From the NCBI GenBank assembly GCA_934418295.1, contig CAKRWZ010000043.1:1-15273 (forward strand): a DNA stretch of 15,273 nucleotides, in the 5' to 3' direction. Positions 7,215 to 14,639 of this stretch are shown one piece after another (within the stretch, counting starts at the first letter, position 1; the number at the start of each line of letters is the position of its first letter). The stretch is from an uncultured Mediterraneibacter sp. (GTDB taxonomy: Bacteria; Bacillota; Clostridia; Lachnospirales; Lachnospiraceae). The notes beneath the pieces were generated by a model that had not been told where the DNA came from, made no database searches, and was given only the letters and a program-made list of their open reading frames with translations. Both the position numbers and the translations under genes were made by a program.

Positions 7215-8978
7215 ATGAAAAGGAACGGGATCCGAAAAATCTTGGCCTGGATAGGGATGCTGGCTTTGATGGTCGGAATGGTTCCGTCTTTTGTTTATGC
7301 CCAGGAAGAAAACGGACTGACAGATCCGGAAGTGAAGGTTGAAGCGGGGATAAATGAGAGCGAAGAGGCTCAGATCGAACAGAAAGAGGAAGACGAAGGC
7401 GAAAACGAAAACCGGATTTCTTATAAAGGACATGCCCAGACATTCGGGGATCTTGCGGAGGTGCAGGACGGAGCGATGCTGGGAAGTGTCGGAAAAGCAA
7501 AGCGTCTGGAGGCTTTAGAAATCCAAAAGGGAGCAGATCTGCAGGATGTAGACGGCGAGATCATGTACCGCGTCCATGTGCAGACCTACGGAACCCAAAG
7601 CTGGAGATCCACAGGAGAGCTGGCCGGGACCACAGGAAAAGCAAAAAGGGTAGAGGCACTGCAGATGTATCTGACCGGAGAGCTGGCAGAACAGTACGAT
7701 ATTTATTATGCGCTGCATTGTCAGACTTACGGCTGGACAAGATGGGTCAAAGGAAGCCGGGAGGACAGCAGCTGGTGCGGCACGGCAGGTTTTGCCAAAC
7801 GAGTGGAGGGGATCCGGATCGTCCTGGTGAAAAAGGAAGGAGAATCCCTTCCGGAAGAGCCGGGCGCATTTTCTTATGTCACACAGACAGAAAGGAACGG
7901 ACTTTGTTATCGGGGACATCAGCAGACCTACGGAAATCTGTCGGAAGCTTCCAACGGTACGACTTTGGGGATAATCGGACATGCAAAGCGTCTGGAAGCT
8001 TTGCAGATCGAAGCAAGGAATGTGCCTTATGACGGTTCTGTAACTTACCGTGCCCATGTGCAGACCTACGGATGGCAGGATTGGGTCAGTGACGGAGAAA
8101 CGGCAGGAACCACCGGACAGGCGAAGCGACTGGAAGCGATCGAAATAAATCTGACCGGAGAACTGGCAGAACATTACGATGTGTGGTACCGGGTGCACAT
8201 TCAGAGCTATGGCTGGCTTGGCTGGGCAAAGAACGGGCAGACGGCAGGCTCTTCCGGTATCGGATACCGCATGGAGGCGCTGCAGATCAAGCTGATCCCG
8301 AAAAACGCAGAAGCGCCGGGAACAAATGCGGGCTATTATAAAGATCAGGCGATCAAAAAGCTGGTCGTGATCGATGCGGGACATCAGAGACATGCCAATA
8401 GAGGGAAAGAACCGGTGGCGCCGGGATCCTCTACTTTAAAGATGAAGGTGACGGACGGCACTTACGGGATCCGGACGAAAACGCCGGAATATCAGGTGGT
8501 GTTGGATGTGGCTTTCCGGTTGCAGCGGGAATTGGAGGCAAAAGGATACAAAGTGATCATGATTCGGACTTCCCATGACGTAAACATCAGCAATGTGGAG
8601 CGCGCGAATATTGCAAATGCCTACAAGGCAGATGCGTTTATCCGTCTGCACTGTAACGGCTCTACCAACCAGTCCCAAAGAGGAGCGATGACGATCTGCA
8701 TGACACCGTCGAATCCGTATTGCGGGAATCTGTATGCGGCCAGCAGATCCTTGTCCCAGCAGGTGCTGAACCATATGTGCGCCAAAAGCGGGGCGGTTGC
8801 AGAGAAGGTCTGGGAGACGGATACCATGACGGGGATCAACTGGAGCAAGGTGCCGGTAACGATCGTGGAAATGGGTTATCTGACCAATCCTGCGGAAGAA
8901 CAGCTGCTGATCAACGGCAATTACCAGAATTTGTTGGCGGCCGGTATCGCAGACGGAGTTGCGGCTTTTCTGAAATAA
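7215..8978 (+). CDS. Secreted N-acetylmuramoyl-L-alanine amidase with six ChW repeats
   Basis: Exported cell-wall hydrolase, 587 residues. A signal peptide (KR-rich start, hydrophobic core to about residue 27, likely cut after VYA29) and an acidic linker (to about 67) precede six ChW repeats beginning near residues 68, 116, 161, 230, 276 and 321. Each follows the pattern Y-x-x-H-x-Q-x-Y-G-W... AGTTG-x-x-KRLEAL. Repeats 1-3 and 4-6 form two copies of one triplet about 160 residues apart. The C-terminal zinc amidase_3 domain (about 380-587) keeps H390 (DAGHQ), E425 (PEYQVV), H479 (RLHCNG) and catalytic E552 (VEMGYLTN), so it should cut the MurNAc-L-Ala bond of peptidoglycan. ChW repeats are found mainly in clostridial surface proteins and are thought to attach to the wall or ligands. 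The frame is open back to 7125, but ATG 7215 has AAGGAGG 7 bases upstream and starts the signal peptide. No GC-rich terminator follows, so readthrough towards the liv operon is possible. Confidence 0.95.
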   Translation: MKRNGIRKILAWIGMLALMVGMVPSFVYAQEENGLTDPEVKVEAGINESEEAQIEQKEEDEGENENRISYKGHAQTFGDLAEVQDGAMLGSVGKAKRLEALEIQKGADLQDVDGEIMYRVHVQTYGTQSWRSTGELAGTTGKAKRVEALQMYLTGELAEQYDIYYALHCQTYGWTRWVKGSREDSSWCGTAGFAKRVEGIRIVLVKKEGESLPEEPGAFSYVTQTERNGLCYRGHQQTYGNLSEASNGTTLGIIGHAKRLEALQIEARNVPYDGSVTYRAHVQTYGWQDWVSDGETAGTTGQAKRLEAIEINLTGELAEHYDVWYRVHIQSYGWLGWAKNGQTAGSSGIGYRMEALQIKLIPKNAEAPGTNAGYYKDQAIKKLVVIDAGHQRHANRGKEPVAPGSSTLKMKVTDGTYGIRTKTPEYQVVLDVAFRLQRELEAKGYKVIMIRTSHDVNISNVERANIANAYKADAFIRLHCNGSTNQSQRGAMTICMTPSNPYCGNLYAASRSLSQQVLNHMCAKSGAVAEKVWETDTMTGINWSKVPVTIVEMGYLTNPAEEQLLINGNYQNLLAAGIADGVAAFLK

Positions 8979-9013
8979 TGTTCTTAAAAAAATACAGTTT
9001 TTTGTAAAAATTC

Positions 9014-9042
9014 TTGACAAAAGAATTCTTTTCACTTATATT
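9014..9042 (+). promoter_or_regulatory. Main promoter of the liv operon
   Basis: Consensus TTGACA (9014-9019), a 17-base spacer and TATATT (9037-9042), predicting a start near 9049 and a leader of about 70 bases. A perfect palindrome fills most of the spacer, so repression by a dimeric regulator is plausible. Confidence 0.85.
9019..9032. promoter_or_regulatory. Perfect 14-bp palindrome in the liv promoter spacer (candidate operator)
   Basis: AAAAGAATTCTTTT is its own reverse complement and lies between the -35 and -10 boxes. The related half AATTCTT also occurs at 9009-9015, just over the -35 box, so AATTCTT and AAGAATT additionally form a 7-bp inverted repeat with a 5-base gap. It does not match the CodY consensus well. 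The regulator is unknown. Confidence 0.55.
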
Positions 9043-9058
9043 TGCTATAGGCAATATT

Positions 9059-9070
9059 AGAGTGCACTCT
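9059..9070. promoter_or_regulatory. Perfect 12-bp palindrome just downstream of the liv start site
   Basis: AGAGTGCACTCT is its own reverse complement and covers about +11 to +22 of the predicted transcript. The half AGAGTGCA recurs at 9085-9092. It could be an operator or part of the leader RNA fold. Confidence 0.5.
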
Positions 9071-9092
9071 GTTATACAGATAAGAGAGTGCA
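9063..9092 (+). promoter_or_regulatory. Stem-loop in the liv leader
   Basis: TGCACTCT (9063-9070) pairs with AGAGTGCA (9085-9092). After one G-G mismatch TTAT pairs with ATAA, leaving the 4-base loop ACAG. It ends 12 bases before the Shine-Dalgarno at 9105-9110. It could stabilise the abundant binding-protein mRNA or modulate translation; no known riboswitch or T-box features are visible. Confidence 0.6.
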
Positions 9093-9117
9093 TGAGATGT
9101 CAACAGGAGGGATAATT

Positions 9118-10296
9118 ATGAAAATGAAAAAAGTATTATCTGCAGTAGTTGTTGCAGCGATGTCTATGTCATTGCTGGCAGGTTGCGGAGGATCCGGCAG
9201 TGATTCCAAGAGTGAAGGCGGAAGTGACGTTTTTAAGATCGGCGGCATCGGACCTACGACAGGTGATGCAGCGATCTACGGAACGGCAGTAAAGAACGGA
9301 ATCCAGCTGGCAGTTGATGAGATCAACGAGGCAGGCGGAATTAACGGAAAACAGATCGAATATAAGTTTGAAGATGACCAGTCTGATTCCGAAAAATCTC
9401 TGAATGCTTACAATACATTGAAGGACTGGGGGATGCAGATGCTGGTAGGTACGGTTACATCCACACCGTGTACGGCAGTTGTAGAAGAGACACATAATGA
9501 TAATATGTTCCAGCTGACACCGTCTGCTACAGCTGTGGATAGTATTCAGTATGACAATGCATTCCGTATGTGTTTTTCTGATCCGAACCAAGGGGTTGCA
9601 TCCGCAGATTATATCGCAGACAATAATATTGCAACAAAGGTGGCAGTTATTTACAATAGCTCTGATACATATTCTTCCGGAATTTATCAGAAATTTGTAG
9701 AAGAAGCCGGCAAAAAGGGGCTGGATGTCGTAGCAAAAGAGGCGTTTTCAGCTGACAACAAAACAGACTTTTCTGTACAGATCCAGAAAGCAAAGGATGC
9801 AGGCGCTGAGCTGGTATTCCTTCCGATCTATTATCAGGAAGCTTCTCTGATCCTGGCACAGGCAAACAAAGCCGGTTACACACCGAAGTATTTCGGATGT
9901 GACGGTATGGACGGACTTCTTGCACTGGAAGGTTTTGATACGAGCCTTGCAGAGGGCATTATGTTTTTGACACCGTTTACGGCAGATGCCACAGACGAAG
10001 CAACACAGACCTTTGTAAAGAACTACAAGGATAAATTTGGAGAGACTCCGATCCAGTTTGCAGCAGATGCATACGATTGCGTATATGCGATTAAAGCAGC
10101 AGCAGAAAAAGAAAATGTCACACCGGACATGGGCATTTCTGATATCTGCGATGCGATGAAAAAAGGTATGACAGAGATCACCGTAGATGCTCTGACAGGA
10201 AAAGAAATCACATGGGGCGAAGATGGTGAGCCGAGCAAACTTCCGACAGTCGTAGTCGTAAAAGACGGAAAATACGAAATTCTGGAAGCAAACTAA
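9118..10296 (+). CDS. livJ: Branched-chain amino-acid ABC transporter substrate-binding lipoprotein
   Basis: Extracellular solute receptor of the importer, 392 residues. A lipoprotein signal (MKMKK start, lipobox LLAGC with C23 as the lipidated residue) is followed by a short Gly/Ser-rich tether. The mature part is a type I periplasmic-binding fold of the Leu/Ile/Val receptor family: KIGGIGPTTGDAAIYG near the start, GIQLAVDEINEAGGINGK, the ligand-region TPSATA, and a second lobe with VFLPIYYQEASLILAQA. ATG 9118 has AGGAGG at 9105-9110 with good spacing; ATG 9097 in the same frame would place that site inside the gene. The adjacent LivH, M, G and F homologues support branched-chain or other hydrophobic amino-acid uptake. 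The exact ligand cannot be read from sequence, since the family also binds amides and aromatic compounds. Confidence 0.94.
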   Translation: MKMKKVLSAVVVAAMSMSLLAGCGGSGSDSKSEGGSDVFKIGGIGPTTGDAAIYGTAVKNGIQLAVDEINEAGGINGKQIEYKFEDDQSDSEKSLNAYNTLKDWGMQMLVGTVTSTPCTAVVEETHNDNMFQLTPSATAVDSIQYDNAFRMCFSDPNQGVASADYIADNNIATKVAVIYNSSDTYSSGIYQKFVEEAGKKGLDVVAKEAFSADNKTDFSVQIQKAKDAGAELVFLPIYYQEASLILAQANKAGYTPKYFGCDGMDGLLALEGFDTSLAEGIMFLTPFTADATDEATQTFVKNYKDKFGETPIQFAADAYDCVYAIKAAAEKENVTPDMGISDICDAMKKGMTEITVDALTGKEITWGEDGEPSKLPTVVVVKDGKYEILEAN

Positions 10297-10343
10297 GCGG
10301 TTGTAGTTTGAAAACCGGCCGTGCGGAAAGCATGGTCGATCCT

Positions 10344-10384
10344 AAGGGGTGGTGATGGCAGCTGGTGCTGCCGTGCCGCCCCTT
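10344..10384 (+). promoter_or_regulatory. Large hairpin between the binding-protein and permease genes
   Basis: Outer stem AAGGGGTGG (10344-10352) / CCGCCCCTT (10376-10384) with one G-T wobble. Inside it is a perfect 6-bp stem GGCAGC / GCTGCC with loop TGGT, offset by a 4/3-base internal loop. No U tract follows (GCTTTATATGG). Such hairpins after binding-protein genes commonly protect the upstream mRNA or partly terminate transcription, giving more receptor than permease. Confidence 0.75.
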
Positions 10385-10416
10385 GCTTTATATGGCGCTG
10401 AGTCAGGGACTTTTTA

Positions 10417-10446
10417 TTGCGGCCCTGTAATAAGGTATGTTATAAT
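10417..10446 (+). promoter_or_regulatory. Candidate second promoter before the permease genes
   Basis: A perfect TATAAT (10441-10446) with extended -10 TG at 10438-10439 and a partial -35 TTGCGG (10417-10422) at 18-base spacing. The start would be near 10453, about 40 bases before livH. It may provide basal permease/ATPase expression below the hairpin. Confidence 0.5.
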
Positions 10447-10492
10447 CAGTTCGTGTCCAAGACGAAATGATAAAAGAGTGAGGGAATTAGGA

Positions 10493-11377
10493 ATGAGCTT
10501 TATATCGTATTTATTAAACGGGTTAAGCCTCGGAAGCGTATATGCGATCATTGCCCTGGGATATACCATGGTGTACGGTATCGCTAAAATGCTGAATTTT
10601 GCCCACGGTGATGTCATCATGATCGGAGCTTATATGGCGCTGCTCAGCATGACAAAGATGGGACTTTCGCCGGCATTGGCAGTGCTGATCGCGATCGTGA
10701 TCTGTACGGTTCTGGGAATTGTTGTGGAAAAGGTGGCTTACAGACCGCTTCGCAATGCGTCTTCATCGCTGGCGGTATTGATCACGGCCATCGGTGTCAG
10801 TTATTTGCTGCAGAACGTTGCATTGCTGGTATTTGGAGCAAATGCCCAGACATTTCCGACGGTGATCAAGTGGAAGGGAGTTTCACTTGCAGAGGGAAAA
10901 CTGAATATTTCAGGAGAGACGATTGTGACGATCGCTGCTTGTCTGATCATTATGGTTTTGCTGGTACTGTTTGTGCAGAAAACAAAACCGGGACAGGCAA
11001 TGCGTGCCGTGTCTGAGGACAGAGGCGCTGCTCAGCTGATGGGAATCAATGTCAACTCGACGATTGCTTTGACCTTTGCCATTGGTTCCGGCCTGGCGGC
11101 TATCGCAGGTGTGCTTCTGTGTTCTGCTTACCCGAGCCTGACTCCGTATACAGGAGCGATGCCGGGTATCAAAGCTTTTGTGGCGGCAGTATTTGGAGGG
11201 ATCGGCTCGATCCCGGGCGCTTTTATCGGCGGACTGCTTTTGGGAATTATCGAGATCTTCAGTAAAGCCTATATCTCATCCCAGATGGCGGATGCGATCG
11301 TGTTTGCTGTGTTGATCATCGTGCTGCTCGTAAGGCCTGCAGGTCTGTTGGGCAAAAAGATTCAGGAGAAAGTGTAG
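10493..11377 (+). CDS. livH: Branched-chain amino-acid ABC transporter permease LivH
   Basis: Integral membrane permease, 294 residues, the normal size for LivH, with about eight hydrophobic segments. Family hallmarks: NGLSLGSVYAIIALGYTMVYG at the N-terminus followed by MLNFAHGDVIMIGAYMAL, the cytoplasmic coupling loop MRAVSEDRGAAQLMGINV that contacts the ATPases, and AFVAAVFGGIGSIPGAFIGG towards the C-terminus. The frame is open back to 10349, but that extension runs through the intercistronic hairpin and lacks family similarity. ATG 10493 has AGGGA 7 bases upstream and begins the conserved region. Its stop directly abuts the GTG start of livM. Confidence 0.94.
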   Translation: MSFISYLLNGLSLGSVYAIIALGYTMVYGIAKMLNFAHGDVIMIGAYMALLSMTKMGLSPALAVLIAIVICTVLGIVVEKVAYRPLRNASSSLAVLITAIGVSYLLQNVALLVFGANAQTFPTVIKWKGVSLAEGKLNISGETIVTIAACLIIMVLLVLFVQKTKPGQAMRAVSEDRGAAQLMGINVNSTIALTFAIGSGLAAIAGVLLCSAYPSLTPYTGAMPGIKAFVAAVFGGIGSIPGAFIGGLLLGIIEIFSKAYISSQMADAIVFAVLIIVLLVRPAGLLGKKIQEKV

Positions 11378-12448
11378 GTGAGCGGGATGTTGAAGAATAT
11401 GAAAAAAACGACAAAAAGCAACCTGATCACATACGGGATCGTGATCGTGGCATTTGTAGTCATGCAGCTTCTGATCAATACAGGCAACATTTCCAGTCTG
11501 ATGACCGGACTGATGGTGCCGCTGTGTATTTATATTATTTTGGCGATTTCGTTGAACCTGGTAGTCGGCATTCTGGGAGAATTGAGCCTGGGACACGCAG
11601 GATTCATGTGCGTCGGAGCATTTACCAGTGCATTTTTCTCAAAATGTATGCGCAATACGATTGAAAGTGATTATCTTCGCTTTTTCCTGGCGCTTCTGAT
11701 TGGTATCGCCTGCGCAGCTCTTTTTGGAATACTGATCGGTATCCCGGTACTTCGACTGAAGGGAGATTACCTGGCCATTGTTACTTTGGCTTTCGGCGAG
11801 ATCATTAAAAACGTAGTCAACGTTATGTATATCGGAAAAGATTCCAAAGGCTTCCATTTTTCGACGAAAGATGTGATGGAGCTGAATATGGATCCGGATG
11901 GTACAGTGATCGTAAACGGCCCCCAGGGAATTACGGGAACACCGAAGAATGCAACCTTCCTGATCGGATTTATCTTGATTTTGATCACGCTGTTCATCGT
12001 TTTGAACCTGATCAATTCCAGAGACGGACGTGCCATCATGGCGATCCGCGATAACCGCATCGCAGCAGAATCCGTCGGGATTAATGTGACGAAATATAAA
12101 CTGATGGCCTTTACGGTTTCTGCAGCTATGGCAGGAGCAGCAGGCGTGCTTTATGCACATAATCTGTCTACCTTGACGGCAAATACCAACAACTTTGGTT
12201 ATAATATGTCGATCACGATTCTGGTGTTTGTGGTACTGGGAGGAATCGGAAACATCAGAGGTTCCATGATTGCTGCGGTTATTCTGACACTGCTTCCGGA
12301 GCTTTTGAGAGGATTGTCTGATTATCGTATGCTGATCTATGCGATCGTATTGATCATTATGATGCTCTTTAACTGGGCACCGAAAGCCATCGAGTGGAGA
12401 GAAAAATATCTCCATTTCGGAAAGAAGAGAAAGGAGGCTGAAGAATAA
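11378..12448 (+). CDS. livM: Branched-chain amino-acid ABC transporter permease LivM
   Basis: Second membrane subunit, 356 residues, with about nine or ten hydrophobic segments. Conserved landmarks are LNLVVGILGELSLGHAGFM, the segment RLKGDYLAIVTLAFGEI, the coupling loop AIRDNRIAAESVGINVTKYK and VLGGIGNIRGSMIAAVIL near the end. The start is taken as GTG 11378, immediately after the livH stop with AGGAG 9 bases upstream inside livH. ATG 11387 and ATG 11399 are possible alternatives that would shorten only the charged N-terminus. The TAA stop overlaps the livG ATG by one base. Confidence 0.93.
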   Translation: MSGMLKNMKKTTKSNLITYGIVIVAFVVMQLLINTGNISSLMTGLMVPLCIYIILAISLNLVVGILGELSLGHAGFMCVGAFTSAFFSKCMRNTIESDYLRFFLALLIGIACAALFGILIGIPVLRLKGDYLAIVTLAFGEIIKNVVNVMYIGKDSKGFHFSTKDVMELNMDPDGTVIVNGPQGITGTPKNATFLIGFILILITLFIVLNLINSRDGRAIMAIRDNRIAAESVGINVTKYKLMAFTVSAAMAGAAGVLYAHNLSTLTANTNNFGYNMSITILVFVVLGGIGNIRGSMIAAVILTLLPELLRGLSDYRMLIYAIVLIIMMLFNWAPKAIEWREKYLHFGKKRKEAEE

Positions 12449-13209
12449 TGGATACATTATTGGAAGTAAAGAATCTTGGGATTTCTTTCGGCGGTCTCCG
12501 GGCTGTAAACGGTGTGGATATGACCATTGAAAAAGAACAGCTTTATGGGCTGATCGGACCAAACGGAGCAGGAAAAACGACGCTTTTCAACCTTTTGACA
12601 GGTGTATATAAACCGGATACCGGAAAAGTGATCCTGGATGGTAAAAATATCACGGGCAAAAAAACCATTGAAACGAACAGAGACGGTATCGCCAGAACAT
12701 TCCAGAACATCCGCCTTTTTAAACAGCTGAGTGTCCTGGACAATGTAAAGGCAGGGCTTCACAACAACTATCACTACAGTATGCTGGACGGGATCTTCCG
12801 ATTGCCAAAATACCGCCAGATGGAAAAAGCCATGGACGAGAAAGCCATGGAGCTTCTGAAAGTATTTGAATTGGAAGATTATGCCGGATACCAGGCGGCA
12901 AACCTTCCTTACGGGCAGCAGCGGAAGCTGGAGATCGCCCGGGCGCTGGCGACAGAACCGAAGCTTCTTCTGTTGGACGAGCCGGCGGCAGGCATGAACC
13001 CCAACGAAACCGGTGAGCTGATGGATATGATCCGGTTTGTAAGAAAAGAGTTCCATATGACAATCCTCCTGATCGAGCACGACATGAAACTGGTCAGCGG
13101 CATCTGTGAGAAGCTGACGGTATTAAACTTCGGAGAAGTGCTTGCCCAGGGTAATACCAGTGATGTCCTGAACGATCCGCAGGTCATCAAGGCATATCTT
13201 GGAGAATAG
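12448..13209 (+). CDS. livG: Branched-chain amino-acid ABC transporter ATPase LivG
   Basis: Cytoplasmic ATP-hydrolysing subunit, 253 residues. Walker A GPNGAGKTTLF, Q-loop in ARTFQNIRLF, the LivG-type signature LPYGQQRKLEIARAL, Walker B LLLLDEPAAGMNP and the H-loop histidine in LIEHDMKLV are all present, so it should be active. The conserved DGIARTFQN and AAGMNPNET segments distinguish LivG from LivF. Translation is coupled to livM (TAATG overlap); AGGAGG lies 10 bases before the ATG. Ends in KAYLGE, as does livF. Confidence 0.95.
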   Translation: MDTLLEVKNLGISFGGLRAVNGVDMTIEKEQLYGLIGPNGAGKTTLFNLLTGVYKPDTGKVILDGKNITGKKTIETNRDGIARTFQNIRLFKQLSVLDNVKAGLHNNYHYSMLDGIFRLPKYRQMEKAMDEKAMELLKVFELEDYAGYQAANLPYGQQRKLEIARALATEPKLLLLDEPAAGMNPNETGELMDMIRFVRKEFHMTILLIEHDMKLVSGICEKLTVLNFGEVLAQGNTSDVLNDPQVIKAYLGE

Positions 13210-13223
13210 GAGGGATACAAAAA

Positions 13224-13934
13224 ATGGCAATGCTTGAAATCAAAGATCTGGAAGTATATTACGGCATGATCCAGGCAATCAAAGGGGTATCCTTTGAAGT
13301 AAACCAAGGTGAGGTCATTGCGCTGATCGGTGCCAACGGAGCAGGAAAGACGACGATCCTTCATACGATCACAGGTCTGCTTTCCCCGAAAAAGGGCTCT
13401 GTGCTTTTTGAAGGAACAGACATCACCAAAGTGCCGGCGCACAAGATCGTGTCTATGGGAATGGCACACGTGCCGGAAGGAAGGCGAGTGTTTTCAGAGC
13501 TGAGTGTGCTGGAAAATCTGAAAATGGGGGCTTATACACGAAAGAATAAAGCGGAAGTCGAGGAGGCTCTTCAGGGGGTATACAAAAGATTTCCGAGATT
13601 GGAAGAACGGAAGAATCAGATGGCAGGAACGCTCAGCGGGGGTGAGCAGCAGATGCTGGCAATGGGGCGTGCTCTGATGTCGAAACCGAAGATCATTTTG
13701 ATGGACGAGCCTTCGATGGGACTTTCCCCGATTCTGGTAAATGAAATATTTGATATCATACAGGCAGTATCGAAAAGCGGGACGACGGTACTTCTGGTAG
13801 AGCAGAATGCAAAGAAAGCGTTATCCATTGCGGACAGAGCTTATGTATTGGAAACCGGAAATATTACATTAGAAGGAAACGCAAAGGATCTTCTGGAAAA
13901 TGATTCCGTAAAAAAAGCATACTTAGGAGAATAG
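13224..13934 (+). CDS. livF: Branched-chain amino-acid ABC transporter ATPase LivF
   Basis: Second ATPase of the importer, 236 residues. Walker A GANGAGKTTIL, signature LSGGEQQMLAMGRAL, Walker B ILMDEPSMGLSP, then LLVEQNAKKAL, in which the usual H-loop histidine is replaced by Gln-Asn as is normal for LivF. AHVPEGRRVFSELSV is also characteristic. ATG 13224 follows AGGAGGG at 13208-13214, which overlaps the livG stop. Completes a canonical JHMGF importer. Confidence 0.95.
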   Translation: MAMLEIKDLEVYYGMIQAIKGVSFEVNQGEVIALIGANGAGKTTILHTITGLLSPKKGSVLFEGTDITKVPAHKIVSMGMAHVPEGRRVFSELSVLENLKMGAYTRKNKAEVEEALQGVYKRFPRLEERKNQMAGTLSGGEQQMLAMGRALMSKPKIILMDEPSMGLSPILVNEIFDIIQAVSKSGTTVLLVEQNAKKALSIADRAYVLETGNITLEGNAKDLLENDSVKKAYLGE

Positions 13935-13945
13935 GAGGGAGCCTT

Positions 13946-14569
13946 TTGGAGAAAAAAGTTGTAGTTACGATCGGCAGACAGTACGGAAGCGGCGGAAAAA
14001 CCATCGCTGCGATGCTGGCAAAGAAAATGGGAGTAAACTGTTACAGCAGAGAAATCCTTCGTATGGCATCTGAGGAAAGCGGGATCAATGAAAAATTGTT
14101 CGGTATGTCCGACGAAAATCTCAGACATGCGAGCTGGTTTAAAACCCTGAAGCGCCCCTATGAGGGACAGCTGCTTCCGCCGGAGGACAAAGGGTTTACA
14201 AAGGATGACAATCTTTTCAACTATCAGGCAAAGATCATCAAGGATCTGGCAGAAAAAGAATCCTGTGTGATCGTCGGAAGAGCTGCAGATTATATACTGA
14301 AAGATAGTCCAAATATGGTCAGCGTGTTCGTATATGCTTCCGAAGAATTTAACCTGGCAAGATCCATGGAGCGACACAGCATGTCGGAAGCAGAGATGAA
14401 ACGCTATATTGCCAAGACCAATAAGACCAGAGCAGACTTTTATCGTTATTATACCGGGCAGGAATGGGCAGATATGCAGAATTATGATCTGTGCATAAAC
14501 AGCGGAAAGCTTGGTTTTGAAAAAACGGTAGAAGAGATCCTGGCGTATATCCAGGTGCGTTTTGCATAA
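13946..14569 (+). CDS. Cytidylate kinase-like family protein (TTG start)
   Basis: A 207-residue P-loop kinase of the cytidylate-kinase-like family (Cytidylate_kin2 type). The nucleotide-binding loop is near the N-terminus (TIGRQYGSGGKTIA, residues 8-21). Further features are CYSREIL, a central ESCVIVGRAADYIL segment, and the basic R-rich lid-like stretch SMERHSMSEAEMKRYI followed by KTRADFYRYYTG. This family is distinct from housekeeping Cmk and its substrate is generally untested; phosphorylation of CMP or a related small molecule is only inferred. The start is TTG 13946, 6 bases after AGGAGGG (13933-13939), with no in-frame ATG upstream. It lies 11 bases after livF and ends before a terminator, so it is the last gene of the liv transcript, although a metabolic link to amino-acid uptake is not obvious. 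Confidence 0.88.
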   Translation: MEKKVVVTIGRQYGSGGKTIAAMLAKKMGVNCYSREILRMASEESGINEKLFGMSDENLRHASWFKTLKRPYEGQLLPPEDKGFTKDDNLFNYQAKIIKDLAEKESCVIVGRAADYILKDSPNMVSVFVYASEEFNLARSMERHSMSEAEMKRYIAKTNKTRADFYRYYTGQEWADMQNYDLCINSGKLGFEKTVEEILAYIQVRFA

Positions 14570-14590
14570 GAACCGGTAAAGAGCGGTTCT
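14569..14590 (+). other. Hairpin at the end of the kinase gene
   Basis: Perfect 7-bp stem AGAACCG (14569-14575) / CGGTTCT (14584-14590) with an 8-base loop, overlapping the last base of the stop codon. No T tract follows, so it is more likely an mRNA 3'-end stabiliser than a terminator. Confidence 0.5.
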
Positions 14591-14639
14591 GTCGGAATTC
14601 CCTGAAAAACAGGAAAAAGTAAAGATTTGAACTGAAAAC

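Noticed and set aside
10349..10492. Upstream extension of the livH frame, or a small leader peptide there
   Set aside because: The stretch contains the compound hairpin and a promoter-like -10 box, has no LivH similarity, and no stand-alone small frame with a ribosome site was convincing.
11639..12562. Minus-strand open frame (307 codons) opposite livM and livG
   Set aside because: Antisense to two well-conserved transporter genes, with no motifs.
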